NCBI RefSeq assembly: GCF_002847525.1
Contig: NZ_PKKM01000004.1
Span: 62,001-126,000 of the forward strand
Length of the DNA: 64,000 nt
Reading direction: 5' to 3'
Source of the DNA: Schaalia odontolytica
GTDB taxonomy: Bacteria > Actinomycetota > Actinomycetes > Actinomycetales > Actinomycetaceae
The notes beneath the pieces were generated by a model, which saw nothing but the letters and a program-made list of their open reading frames with translations, had not been told where the DNA came from and did not search any database. Both the position numbers and the translations under genes were made by a program. Positions 53,269 to 61,880 of the stretch are shown one piece after another; positions within the stretch are counted from its first letter, which is position 1; each line of letters opens with the position of its first letter.

Positions 53269-54387
53269 TCAGAGCAGGTCGGAGCGTCCCTGCTCGGCGA
53301 GCTGGTCGACGACGGCCTTCACTGACTGCGCGCGGTCGCGGCGCGTCACAAGAATCGCGTCGGGGGTCAGAGCAACGGCCACGTCGGGCACGCCGACGAG
53401 CGCGACGAGGGGCCCCTCGCCATCCTGCGTGAGGGAACCGAAGACTGCCGCACCGTCTGATTCGACACGCAGCGCTTCGCCCAGGTTGCCCGCGTCCGCG
53501 ACGATGCCGGTGAGGGCCTCAAAGTCGCCAAGGTCCGTCCATCCCAGGTCCGCGTCGGCGGGAACGACGGCCACTCCCCCGTCGGCTGCGACGGGCTCTG
53601 CAATCGCGTGGTCGATCGCGATCTTCGTCAGGTGCGGCCAGTTGTCCGCCAGCACCTCGTCGAACTCGTGGGTGCCCCACGCGCGCGCGATGGTCTCCAG
53701 GCGCGCGTGCATGTCGGGCAGCAGACGGGCCAGGTGGGCGGCGAGCACCCCCGCCGACACGATGAACATGCCTGCGTTCCACAGGTAGCCGGCCGCCACG
53801 TAGCGGGCGGCAGTGTCAGCGTCCGGCTTCTCTACGAACTCGGCGACCCGGCGTGCGCCGCGCTCAGCGTCTGCTTCCCCGGCCTCGTCAGCGAGGGCCG
53901 GACCGGGCGCGATGTACCCGTAGGCGGTCGAGGCCTCGGTGGGCGTCAAGCCGATCGTCACGACGTAGCCCTCGCGGGCGGCACCAATCGCGGTTTCGAC
54001 GGTGGCGCGCAGCAGCTCGGGGCGGGCGATGAGATGGTCGGCGGCGAAGGAACCAACGATTGCGTCGTCCCCGAAGCGCTCGCGCACGACGTAGGCGGCC
54101 AGGCCGATCGCGGCCATCGAATCGCGGCCCGACGGCTCGATGAGGAGCGTGCGTTTATCCGACGAGGCGAACTCGGGCAGCTGGGCGAGCACGCCGTCGC
54201 GGTGCGCCTGGCCGGTCACGATGGTCACCGACGAGGCCGACTCCTCCAGGCGGTCCACCGTGCCCTGCAGGAGGGTGCGGCCCGTGCCCGCCAGGTCGAG
54301 GAGGAACTTAGGGCGGCGGCGGCGCGACAGCGGCCACAAGCGGGTGCCGGCGCCACCGGCAGGGATGATCACGTGGAGGTCACTCAT
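53269..54387 (-). CDS. manC: Mannose-1-phosphate guanylyltransferase
   Basis: A 372-aa nucleotidyltransferase that makes GDP-mannose. The N-terminal loop PAGGAGTRLWPLSRRRRPKF (residues 9-28) and FVEKPD (about 190) are typical; the C-terminal isomerase half of bifunctional enzymes is absent. GDP-mannose would feed surface glycans and glycolipids. Its usual partner phosphomannomutase appears only as a degenerate copy at 49084 in this window. Confidence 0.9.
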   Translation of the reverse strand: MSDLHVIIPAGGAGTRLWPLSRRRRPKFLLDLAGTGRTLLQGTVDRLEESASSVTIVTGQAHRDGVLAQLPEFASSDKRTLLIEPSGRDSMAAIGLAAYVVRERFGDDAIVGSFAADHLIARPELLRATVETAIGAAREGYVVTIGLTPTEASTAYGYIAPGPALADEAGEADAERGARRVAEFVEKPDADTAARYVAAGYLWNAGMFIVSAGVLAAHLARLLPDMHARLETIARAWGTHEFDEVLADNWPHLTKIAIDHAIAEPVAADGGVAVVPADADLGWTDLGDFEALTGIVADAGNLGEALRVESDGAAVFGSLTQDGEGPLVALVGVPDVAVALTPDAILVTRRDRAQSVKAVVDQLAEQGRSDLL

Positions 54388-54408
54388 GCCCCAAGTATCG
54401 CAGATACG

Positions 54409-54442
54409 ACGAGGGGGCGAGGCCTCAGCCTCGCCCCCTCGT
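54409..54442. terminator. Terminator between rplY and manC
   Basis: ACGAGGGGGCGAGGC and GCCTCGCCCCCTCGT form a perfect 15-bp stem with a 4-nt loop, 23 bp past the L25 stop. Confidence 0.8.
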
Positions 54443-54465
54443 GGAAAGCGTGTACTACGCGAGTG

Positions 54466-55071
54466 TCACTCGGCGTCGCCCTCGGCGGCGGCCTCGGCCT
54501 CACCCTCGGCGGCTTCCTCAGCCTCTTCAGCGGCGGGTTCCAGAACGGACACAATGACCGTCTCGGGGTCGAGCTCGACCTCAACGCCGGCGGGCAGCTG
54601 CAGGTCGGAGACGTGCACGGCGGAGCCGGCCTCGAGGCCCTCGATGGAAACCTCGAGGCTCTCGGGGATGGAGGTGGCGGCGGCCTTCACCAGGATGGTG
54701 AACTCCTCGAGCGAGTGAACGGTGCCGGGGGCAGCCTCGCCGACAACGACGACGGGGACCTCAACGTCGACCTTCTCGCCGGCCTTGACGGCCAGGAAGT
54801 CGGCGTGCAGGATGTCGCGGCGCACGGGGTGAACCTGAACGTCCTTGACGAGGGCCAGCTGGGTCTTGCCCTCGATCTTCAGCTCAACGAGCGCGTTCTT
54901 GGTGCCGCGAACGATGAGGAAGAGGTCGTGGCCGGGAACGTCCAGGTGACGGGGCTCGGCGCCGTGGCCGTAGAGGACCGTGGGGACCTTGCCGGCGCGG
55001 CGGGCGCGGCGTGCAGCACCCTTACCGAACTCGGAACGCTCTTCGGCAAGCAGGACGGGGTTGTCGCTCAT
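54466..55071 (-). CDS. rplY: 50S ribosomal protein L25/general stress protein CTC
   Basis: A 201-aa long-form L25. Residues about 5-92 form the 5S-rRNA-binding L25 domain (VPTVLYGHGAEPRHLDV), about 100-180 the TL5-type beta domain, and the last 25 residues are Glu/Ala-rich. It binds 5S rRNA in the large subunit. Located downstream of prs, a common arrangement in actinobacteria. Confidence 0.94.
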   Translation of the reverse strand: MSDNPVLLAEERSEFGKGAARRARRAGKVPTVLYGHGAEPRHLDVPGHDLFLIVRGTKNALVELKIEGKTQLALVKDVQVHPVRRDILHADFLAVKAGEKVDVEVPVVVVGEAAPGTVHSLEEFTILVKAAATSIPESLEVSIEGLEAGSAVHVSDLQLPAGVEVELDPETVIVSVLEPAAEEAEEAAEGEAEAAAEGDAE

Positions 55072-55170
55072 GTGTCTTTCCTTCGTTTCTCAGGTCCGGC
55101 GTCGGTGTCGGCAGAGTGAAGGAAACGCGCAGCATTTCGTTTCAGGCCCTGTCGATAACGGCGGATACGG

Positions 55171-55222
55171 ATCCGCCCTCGCCGGAGCAACCCCAATAGG
55201 TTACCTCACGGCGAGGGCGGAT
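55171..55222 (-). terminator. Hairpin after prs
   Basis: ATCCGCCCTCGCCG (55171-55184) pairs with CGGCGAGGGCGGAT (55209-55222), a 14-bp stem with a 24-nt loop, 17 bp past the prs stop. Confidence 0.65.
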
Positions 55223-55238
55223 GTGAAGCGGGAGCCGC

Positions 55239-56210
55239 TCAGTTAAAGAGCGATGTGACCGAACCGTCTTCGAAGACCTCGCGGATCGCGCGGGCCAGGA
55301 GCGGCGCGATGGAGAGGATGGTGAGCTGCTCGAAGCGCTTCTCAGCGGGGATCGGCAGCGTGTCGGTGACGACAACCTCGGCGGCGCCGGACTCGGAGAG
55401 ACGCTTCGCGGCGGGGTCGGAGAGGATGCCGTGCGTGGCAACGACGATGACCTTCTTAGCACCGGCATTGTTGAGGACGTTGATCGCCTCGGTGATCGTG
55501 CCGGCGGTGTCGATCATGTCGTCCACCAGGACGCATTCCTTGCCGGCGACCTCGCCGACGACGCGGTTCGCGACGGCGACGTTCGGGCGGGTGGTGTCGC
55601 GGGTCTTGTGGACGAAGGCCAAGGGCGCGCCGCCCAGCTTCTTGGACCACTTTTCGGCGACGCGGATGCGGCCCGCGTCGGGAGAGACGATCGCGGTGTT
55701 GGTCAGGTCGACGCGGCCGCGCACGTAGTCCACGAGGACCGGCATGGCGAAGAGGTGGTCGACCGGGCCGTCGAAGAAGCCCTGCTCCTGCGAGGCGTGC
55801 AGGTCGACGCTCATGATGCGGTCGGCACCGGCGGCGCGGTACAGGTCAGCCATGAGGCGAGCGGAGATAGGCTCGCGGCCCTGGTGCTTCTTGTCCTGAC
55901 GCGAGTAGGGGTAGAAGGGAGCGACCACGGTGATGCGCTTGGCGGAGGCGCGCTTGGCAGCATCAATCATGATGAGCTGCTCCATGATCCACTTGTTGAT
56001 GTCGCCCTCGATGGACTGCAGGACGAACACGTCAGCGCCGCGAACGGACTCGTTGAAGCGCACGTAAATCTCGCCGGAGGCGAAGTCGTAGGCCGTCACC
56101 GGCGAGACCCCACATCCGATTTCCTCGCCCACGGCGTGAGCCAGGTCCATGTGAGCTCGTCCAGAAACGAGGACGAGGTTCTTCTCTCCGGTGGTCACCA
56201 GTCCGCTCAT
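55239..56210 (-). CDS. prs: Ribose-phosphate pyrophosphokinase
   Basis: A 323-aa enzyme making PRPP from ribose-5-phosphate and ATP, precursor of nucleotides, His and Trp. Seen are the flexible-loop motif YPYSRQDKKHQGREP (about residue 100), DLHASQEQGFFDGPVDHL (about 132) and the PRPP-binding VLVDDMIDTAGT (about 225). Cytosolic hexamer in relatives. It follows glmU by 24 bp, probably in one operon. Confidence 0.95.
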   Translation of the reverse strand: MSGLVTTGEKNLVLVSGRAHMDLAHAVGEEIGCGVSPVTAYDFASGEIYVRFNESVRGADVFVLQSIEGDINKWIMEQLIMIDAAKRASAKRITVVAPFYPYSRQDKKHQGREPISARLMADLYRAAGADRIMSVDLHASQEQGFFDGPVDHLFAMPVLVDYVRGRVDLTNTAIVSPDAGRIRVAEKWSKKLGGAPLAFVHKTRDTTRPNVAVANRVVGEVAGKECVLVDDMIDTAGTITEAINVLNNAGAKKVIVVATHGILSDPAAKRLSESGAAEVVVTDTLPIPAEKRFEQLTILSIAPLLARAIREVFEDGSVTSLFN

Positions 56211-56234
56211 GCGGTTGTCTCTCCTTGTGTTGGA

Positions 56235-57284
56235 TCAGGCGCGAGGCGCCGCGATCAGTGTGCCGATGGTGCTGTATGGCGTAACCATCGTATCGGCTGC
56301 GACGCAGCCCTGACCGATCCATGCGGTGGGAACCACACTGCGGTCCCCGATTTCCGCATCAATCAGCGTGGCGCTAGGACCGATTTCACAGCCGGTCCCA
56401 ACGGCGCTTGTCCCCCGCAGGCAGGTGCCGGGGTAGATGGTGGTGTCGGCGCCGATGCTCACGTCGACGTCGATCCAGGTGGAGGCCGGGTCGACGATCG
56501 TCACGCCGGCGCGCATGTGGGCCTCGCAGATCCGGCGGTTCATCTCGGCGCCGAGTTCGGCCAGCTGGACGCGGTCGTTCGCGCCCGCGCTCTGCCAGTG
56601 GTCGGTGAGCTCGAGGGCGCCCGCGGTACGCCCGGCGGGGGCAGCAGCCGCGAGGACGTCGGTCAGGTAGACCTCGCCCTGATCATTGTCGGTACCCAGG
56701 GAGGCCAGGGAGGTGCGCAGGAAGTCCGCGTCAAAGGCGTAGATGCCCGCGTTGATCTCGTTGATCGCGGCCTGCTCGGGCGTGGCGTCGCGCTGCTCGA
56801 CGATCGCCGTGACCGTGCCGGAGGCGTCGCGGATGATGCGGCCGTAGCCGGTCGGATCTTCGACGCGCGAGGTCAGGACGGTGACCGCGTGGCCCGCGCC
56901 CTCGTGGGTGGCAACCAGCTCGGCCAGAGTGTCCGTGGACAGGAGGGGAACGTCGCCGTAGGTGACGACGATGGTGCCGGAGACCGGCTCGACGGCCTGA
57001 TCGAGAGCCTCGAGGCCACACTGGACGGCGCGGCCGGTGCCGGGGATTTCGTCCTGATCGGCGATGATGGCGCTGGGCAGCACGCGCTCGATTTCGGCGG
57101 CCACAACATCGCGCTGGTGGCGCACGACGGCGACCAGATGCTGGGGGTCGAGGCCATGGGCGGCGCGCAGGGCGTGTCCGATCATGGACAGGCCAGACAG
57201 GGGGTGAACAACCTTGGGGAGGGCGGATTTCATGCGCGTTCCCTGGCCTGCGGCCAGGACGATGACGGCGGCGGGGCGAGACAT
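56235..57284 (-). CDS. glmU: N-acetylglucosamine-1-phosphate uridyltransferase, GlmU lacking most of the acetyltransferase domain
   Basis: A 349-aa protein. The uridyltransferase half is intact: VLAAGQGTRMKSALPKVVHP (residues 8-27), YGDVPLL (about 105) and EINAGIYAFD. The left-handed beta-helix begins near residue 250 but ends after about six coils at TLIAAPRA, where bifunctional GlmU runs to 450-490 aa. The C-terminal acetyltransferase residues are therefore missing. No continuation is visible past the stop. UDP-GlcNAc synthesis would then need acetylation from another enzyme, or the short form has altered function. Confidence 0.85.
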   Translation of the reverse strand: MSRPAAVIVLAAGQGTRMKSALPKVVHPLSGLSMIGHALRAAHGLDPQHLVAVVRHQRDVVAAEIERVLPSAIIADQDEIPGTGRAVQCGLEALDQAVEPVSGTIVVTYGDVPLLSTDTLAELVATHEGAGHAVTVLTSRVEDPTGYGRIIRDASGTVTAIVEQRDATPEQAAINEINAGIYAFDADFLRTSLASLGTDNDQGEVYLTDVLAAAAPAGRTAGALELTDHWQSAGANDRVQLAELGAEMNRRICEAHMRAGVTIVDPASTWIDVDVSIGADTTIYPGTCLRGTSAVGTGCEIGPSATLIDAEIGDRSVVPTAWIGQGCVAADTMVTPYSTIGTLIAAPRA

Positions 57285-57323
57285 GTTCCTCCTCGGGGTC
57301 TGCGGTCCCATCGGGACCGGTCG

Positions 57324-57394
57324 CTCCGCCCCTAGGATTCGAACCTAGACTAAAGGCACCAAAAACCTCTGTGCTGCCGTTACACCAAGGCGGA
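57324..57394 (-). tRNA. tRNA-Gln (anticodon TTG)
   Basis: Read on the minus strand, TCCGCCT pairs with GGGCGGA (7-bp acceptor with one wobble). The D-arm has GTG/CAC, the anticodon arm GAGGT-TTTTGGT-GCCTT gives anticodon TTG at positions 34-36, and the T-arm reads CTAGG-TTCGAAT-CCTAG. The discriminator is G, and CCA is not encoded. It lies 39 bp upstream of glmU. Confidence 0.93.
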
Positions 57395-57505
57395 ATGCGT
57401 CCACTGTGATGATACCTGCACCCCTCGCACGCTTTCAAACGCGACCCCGCGCCCACTGCTTGGTCGAAGCATAGGCCACCCCATGCCTCGTGTGATACTG
57501 GGGGC

Positions 57506-58138
57506 ATGGCTGAGAAGAGGACACGAATGAGCGGCTTCGCGCGCCGCGAGCAGCTGGTGGCCGTGGGACGTTCCCTGTTCGCAGAGAAGGGCTTCGGCGC
57601 GACCAGCGTCGAGGAGATCGCCGCCCGGGCGAAGGTCTCCAAGCCCGTGGTCTACGAGCACTTCGGGGGCAAGGAAGGCCTGTACGCGGTCGTCGTCGAC
57701 CGCGAGGTGCAGGCGCTCATCTCTTCCCTGCAATCCTCCCTGGAGTCCTCGGAACGCCCGCGCCTGATCCTGGAGAACGCGACCCTGGGCCTGCTCGACT
57801 ACATCGAGCGCAACACGGACGGCTTCCGCGTGCTCGTGCGCGACGCCCCCTCGGACCGCACGGCGGGTTCTTTCTCCTCGGTCATGGGCGACGTGGCAAC
57901 CAGCGTCGAACACATCATCGCCGAGCAGTTCAAGCGCTCGGACTTTGACACCACCTGGTCTCCCCTGTACGCGCAGATGCTCGTCGGCCTCATCGCACAG
58001 GTCGGCCAGTGGTGGCTGGACGACCGCCGCATGAAGAAGGACGAGGTCGCCGCCCACGTCGTCAACCTCATCTGGAACGGCCAGCGCGGCCTGCGCCCCC
58101 ACCCCACGCTGCGGGTACGCTCGGGAGAGGGACGCTGA
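57506..58138 (+). CDS. TetR-family transcriptional regulator
   Basis: A 210-aa repressor-type regulator. The helix-turn-helix lies at about residues 14-60 (FAEKGFGATSVEEIAARA, then KVSKPVVYEHF). The C-terminal ligand domain is helical with conserved Trp residues (QWWLDD). Similar regulators follow the glmU/tRNA-Gln locus in other actinobacteria. No target gene is adjacent, and the effector is unknown. Confidence 0.88.
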   Translation: MAEKRTRMSGFARREQLVAVGRSLFAEKGFGATSVEEIAARAKVSKPVVYEHFGGKEGLYAVVVDREVQALISSLQSSLESSERPRLILENATLGLLDYIERNTDGFRVLVRDAPSDRTAGSFSSVMGDVATSVEHIIAEQFKRSDFDTTWSPLYAQMLVGLIAQVGQWWLDDRRMKKDEVAAHVVNLIWNGQRGLRPHPTLRVRSGEGR

Positions 58139-58159
58139 GTTCATCTTTGGCAGATACGA

Positions 58160-58199
58160 CGAGGCCGTGGCGGGTATTCCCAGCCACGGCCTCGTTTAT
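58160..58199. terminator. Bidirectional terminator, tetR / DUF1540
   Basis: ACGAGGCCGTGGC (58160-58172) pairs with GCCACGGCCTCGT (58184-58196), followed by TTT, between convergent genes. Confidence 0.85.
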
Positions 58200-58208
58200 G
58201 AGTGAGAC

Positions 58209-58484
58209 TCAGCGCGCCTCGTAGGAGAGGCAGTCCGCGGTGCCCGCGCCGACCGAGATGGAGGCGGCGGTGCACTCGAGGGCGTTGTTGTGGGCGCAGT
58301 CGGCCTTCTGGCAGGCGCCGACGAAGGTCTCGACCTTGCCAAGGCCGCCCTTGACGGTCAGCGGGATGAAGGTCGTGCAGGAGGTCGAGTAGCCGACGGT
58401 GATAGCGGCGGCTCCGCAGCTCTTCTCCTTGTTGTAGGAGCAGTCGGTGACGGAGCAGTCGAGGATGCGGGGCATATCTGCCAT
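58209..58484 (-). CDS. DUF1540 cysteine-rich protein (two domains)
   Basis: A 91-aa protein with two DUF1540 units. Cysteines at 10, 15, 23 and 36 and at 58, 63, 71 and 85 repeat the spacing C-x4-C-x7-C-x12/13-C and could hold two metal ions. Family proteins are small and of unknown role; metal binding is inferred. The ATG at 58484 gives the intact first domain. An 11-bp inverted repeat about 190 bp upstream may regulate it. Confidence 0.83.
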   Translation of the reverse strand: MADMPRILDCSVTDCSYNKEKSCGAAAITVGYSTSCTTFIPLTVKGGLGKVETFVGACQKADCAHNNALECTAASISVGAGTADCLSYEAR

Positions 58485-58669
58485 TGGAGTGTCCTTTTCA
58501 ACGTGGCCCCGTGGGGCCTCAATGTAGCCGGTCGCGACCGGGATGGCCGCGCTGTTGACTCCAGTGATACGCCTTTTCGCAACATATCCAAAACGTGGCG
58601 AGTTTTCGTTGAAATTCCAAGGGTGCACGCGCGCTGTTCGAGGGTTAATTTCGCATTCACACCATCACT

Positions 58670-58707
58670 AATTACGCAAATAAATGCGGTATTTGTTTTG
58701 CGTAATT
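58670..58707. promoter_or_regulatory. AT-rich inverted repeat upstream of DUF1540 gene
   Basis: AATTACGCAAA (58670-58680) and TTTGCGTAATT (58697-58707) form perfect 11-bp arms around a 16-bp spacer. The AT-rich sequence is unlike the local terminators, so an operator is more likely. A GGGTAGGT...ACCTACCC pair lies just beyond (about 58709-58750). Confidence 0.5.
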
Positions 58708-58770
58708 GGGGTAGGTGAGCCTGCGCTGCGCGGGTGTGGCAAACCTACCCTGATCGGCTCTCACGCGCGG

Positions 58771-58806
58771 AATCGCCCGCGCCACCGTGGGGCAGCGCGG
58801 GCGATT
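58771..58806 (-). terminator. Terminator after the GH87 gene
   Basis: AATCGCCCGCGC (58771-58782) pairs with GCGCGGGCGATT (58795-58806), 29 bp past the glucanase stop. Confidence 0.75.
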
Positions 58807-58835
58807 GCGGACCGGAGCAGTCAGTCAGGAAACGA

Positions 58836-60848
58836 TCATTTCGCGGACCAGAAACGGACCACGATCGTCGTGCCGTCATCTGCCGGCTGCGAGCGCTCCA
58901 GATCAGCGACGTAGTCGTAGGAGCCGGAGAAGTCAGTCGACGTCGGCAGGTACTGGGGCAGGTCAGCGAGCGTCACGTTGTAGACCCGCTTGCCACCCTC
59001 GACGGAGTACTCCATGTCGGGCGTGATCGCCACGCCGTCCGCCTTGGAAACCCAGTAGCGGTTGATCGTGCCGTGAGCGCCACGCTCGTCGCGCTGGTAC
59101 CAGTAGAGGCTGTAGTTCTCAGTCTCGGGGACGGTGCGCACGACCTGATCCCCCACCAGCACGTGGTTGACGATCTGGGCCTGCTCGGTGGCCACGGCCT
59201 CGTCGTCACGCTTGTTGTCGCGCAGCGTGATGCCCTGCTTCCTCAGAGCCTCAGAATCGAGATCGAAGTTCGCGCTGATCTCTTCGGCGTAGGGGCGCAC
59301 GATGAGGTTATCCGTCACGGAGACGTTGAGAACCTGCCCCACTTCCAGGTTTTCCTCAAAGTCGATCGCGCCCCGCTTCTTGCCATAGAAGTCATCGGTC
59401 GTACCCGTGCGGACGAGCTTGTTATGGGTGATCGTCATGCCCGCGTGGTTGTACGTGAAATTACGGCCTTCGAAGACGGTGCTAATACGAATGCCTGCGC
59501 CGGAGAAGTTATTGACAATGAGGTTGTCCTTGACGACGTGCCCCTCACCGCCGAACAGTCCGATACCGCCTGCTCGCCATCCCAGCTCGATGGTGTTGCC
59601 GATGAACGAGTTGAACTTCGAAGCATCAGCATCGCTCTGGGAGCGCAGATCATTGCTCGCCCAGGACGCGAGGCTATCGTCGCCGTTGCCACGCACGGAG
59701 GAGTTTCGGACCGTGGAGTTCTTGGTGCCCTGCACGAAGTTGACGCCGTCGGCGAAGTTGTTACGAATGCGGGAGTTCTCGATCACCATGCCGTCGGTGT
59801 AGGTCATATGCTCATGATCACGGTAGGCACCCATCCAGAAGCCACACTCAAAGTGCTCGACCCACACGTTGGCGACGCGAGTGTTCACACCGGCCGCGCC
59901 GGCAAAGCCCTTGTACTGAGCTCCTTCACCGAAGCGAGACTTCAGGTTCGAGGACATGTAGAAGTCGGTCAGCGTCTCATTGCTCGCACCTGGATTAAAG
60001 ACGATGCCCCCGCCCTCTCTCTGATCGGAGGTGAAGAAGATGTTGGTGTACCACAGGCCCGCACCCTGGAACGTCAGGCCAGGGTAATCGATGCCGATCT
60101 TGCGGGAGAATTCCCATGTTCCTGCGGGAATGTAGACCACCTTGGAGGAGGTGTTCGCCGCCGCATCCATCGCCGAGATAAGGGCGTCATCGTCGGCTAC
60201 GCCATCGCCGGGTTTCGCATTGTTGTAGTCGGCGATGCTCACGGCGCCTTCGGGGCGCTCGATGGCCGGTGCGGCCTGCTCGAGCTCGATGAAGTCGATG
60301 CCGTACTCGGTATCGTTCTGATCAACCTTGACGATGCGCACATGGTCGCCCTTTTGGATCTGACCGTTGAGCAGCGTGTGCACCTCATCAAAGCGAAAAC
60401 GCTTGTGTGCGGTACCAGGGGCCAGGGTCGGCTCGTCGTAGACACTCTCCTTGTAGACGTACTGCCAGGCAGTCTCGGAGGACAGGGTGAGGGTCGCAGC
60501 AAGATCGTTATTAATGTAGACCTGCACCTGACCCGACTTGTGATCGGGCAGGGTGAAGCGCAGGTCGAGGGCGTTGGCTGCGGACGTCGCAGTGAAATCC
60601 AGGGAGGAATCCTGGTCCTTCAGGGCCACGTAGGACTGGCCCGAGGCCTCGATGGCCGTCGACTCGATGTCGTCGGAGCGCTCGAGCGTCGTCCCGTCAG
60701 AGCGGCTCGCCTCCTCGGCCTCGTATCGCGCGTAGGGGACGGTCGCGCCGTACTGTTCGTCGGCTGCGACCGCACTGGGGACCAGTGCAGGCACCAGCGC
60801 GATGACGCCGAGCAGGCCCGCTCCGGCGATAAATGGTCCGCGTTTCAT
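58836..60848 (-). CDS. Secreted glycoside hydrolase family 87-like alpha-1,3-glucanase (mutanase/mycodextranase)
   Basis: A 670-aa exported enzyme. The signal peptide is residues 1-28 (ending PSAVA). A CBM6/35-like module follows (YARYEAEEASRSDG, about 38-190), then a right-handed beta-helix (about 205-580) rich in Asn ladders. Asp367 (ADGVNF) and Asp390-Asp391 (GNGDDSLA) keep the 23/24-residue spacing of the three catalytic aspartates of GH87 alpha-1,3-glucanases. The substrate may be mutan or mixed alpha-glucan in dental plaque. No wall anchor is present, so it should be released. Confidence 0.8.
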   Translation of the reverse strand: MKRGPFIAGAGLLGVIALVPALVPSAVAADEQYGATVPYARYEAEEASRSDGTTLERSDDIESTAIEASGQSYVALKDQDSSLDFTATSAANALDLRFTLPDHKSGQVQVYINNDLAATLTLSSETAWQYVYKESVYDEPTLAPGTAHKRFRFDEVHTLLNGQIQKGDHVRIVKVDQNDTEYGIDFIELEQAAPAIERPEGAVSIADYNNAKPGDGVADDDALISAMDAAANTSSKVVYIPAGTWEFSRKIGIDYPGLTFQGAGLWYTNIFFTSDQREGGGIVFNPGASNETLTDFYMSSNLKSRFGEGAQYKGFAGAAGVNTRVANVWVEHFECGFWMGAYRDHEHMTYTDGMVIENSRIRNNFADGVNFVQGTKNSTVRNSSVRGNGDDSLASWASNDLRSQSDADASKFNSFIGNTIELGWRAGGIGLFGGEGHVVKDNLIVNNFSGAGIRISTVFEGRNFTYNHAGMTITHNKLVRTGTTDDFYGKKRGAIDFEENLEVGQVLNVSVTDNLIVRPYAEEISANFDLDSEALRKQGITLRDNKRDDEAVATEQAQIVNHVLVGDQVVRTVPETENYSLYWYQRDERGAHGTINRYWVSKADGVAITPDMEYSVEGGKRVYNVTLADLPQYLPTSTDFSGSYDYVADLERSQPADDGTTIVVRFWSAK

Positions 60849-61179
60849 GTAACCCTCAAGCCTCTTTTCATGCCCTGAAGCGCGCTCGAAGCGCCGCTTC
60901 ACTCCTAGGTCCCACTTGTTGGAAGGAACCCGGGCACATAGTAGCGGAATCTGACCACTATCAAAGAGTTGCTCGGAAATTTTCCCAGTCAAGAACCGCG
61001 GAATACTGCGGATTAGACCGACAGTCAATATTTGCACTGTAATTATAAATATGAGATTCCGATAGCGTGGCAGAGATTGAGGACGAGTCGACGAGGCCTC
61101 GGCTGCTGCTGTGCTTGTGGCGATTACTACCAGCGCGAGGCGTCAACTGAGGAAGTCCACAACCACCACAGAAACCCCA
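60849..61179. other. Intergenic region upstream of the GH87 gene
   Basis: No gene seen. The part next to the glucanase holds its expected promoter; a TAATTATAAATATGAGA AT-rich patch lies near 61040-61055. Short open frames lack ribosome binding sites. Confidence 0.4.
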
Positions 61180-61758
61180 TCAGCTTTCAAACCGAAGAGC
61201 GGACTTCCGCCACTCCGCCCAATACCGGTTAGCACCCCTACGCTCCTCATGGGTTACCCAACGACGAAGCACGCCACCATCTTCACTAGCATAGGCTTCG
61301 AGTAGCTGCGGCGGGGTCAGGTCATGGACCCACGAGAGCCGACTAGCGTAGCCATCAACATCCTGAAAGATCACGCCTTCATGGCGGCCATAGCTCCGCG
61401 CGAAAGGCCAGCCCTTCCCCCTCGATGGAAGCTCAATTGCCGCGTAGCGCAAGGCATATCTCACCAGAGGCGCCTTACGCAGCACCAGCACCTTAAAGGC
61501 AAGCTCAATACTCGTGGTCGAAAAGAAGCAACAAAAGTCCCCCCGCTCAAATCCTCCGAAATGGTATACCCCATCTAGAACTTGAAGCTTGTATGCTGGC
61601 AACCCTTGCCATTTGCTGTAAAAAAGACACTGCTCCCTTGCCGCATCAACCACAACCTCATCATCGACAAGCAGCTCACAGAACGCTTTGAGCTCATCAA
61701 GAAAAGCTTCAGCACCACTGCCGTCTCTGAAGAAACCACTACTAAAATCTACTCCCAC
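61180..61758 (-). CDS. Imm61-like immunity-type protein (divergent paralogue)
   Basis: A 192-aa soluble protein. Blocks ERGDFCCFFSTTSIELA (mid-protein) and LSWVHDLTPPQLLEAYAS (C-terminal) line up with ERGQVRTQGFFNSASMELT and LAWLYDVTPSELLNAYMI of the two genes at 62163 and 62813. The overall pattern recalls the Imm61 family of immunity proteins that neutralise polymorphic or TNT-type toxins. No toxin gene is visible in the window. Its GC content is lower than in the housekeeping genes. Confidence 0.6.
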   Translation of the reverse strand: MGVDFSSGFFRDGSGAEAFLDELKAFCELLVDDEVVVDAAREQCLFYSKWQGLPAYKLQVLDGVYHFGGFERGDFCCFFSTTSIELAFKVLVLRKAPLVRYALRYAAIELPSRGKGWPFARSYGRHEGVIFQDVDGYASRLSWVHDLTPPQLLEAYASEDGGVLRRWVTHEERRGANRYWAEWRKSALRFES

Positions 61759-61880
61759 TCGCCCAACACTATCACCCTCATTTCGCCCCTAAACTACCAG
61801 CTGCCTTACTATCAGCCGAGCCAACACCGACGACGTCAGGAAAGCCACTGACGCAGAAACGAGCCCCCTGATGGATCCAT

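Noticed and set aside
55431..57335. 634-codon plus-strand open frame
   Set aside because: Antisense shadow of prs and glmU, no recognisable domain.
58710..58728. IdeR/DtxR iron box (TAGGTGAGCCTG)
   Set aside because: Only partly matches TTAGGTTAGGCTAACCTAA and lacks the right half; no iron genes adjacent.
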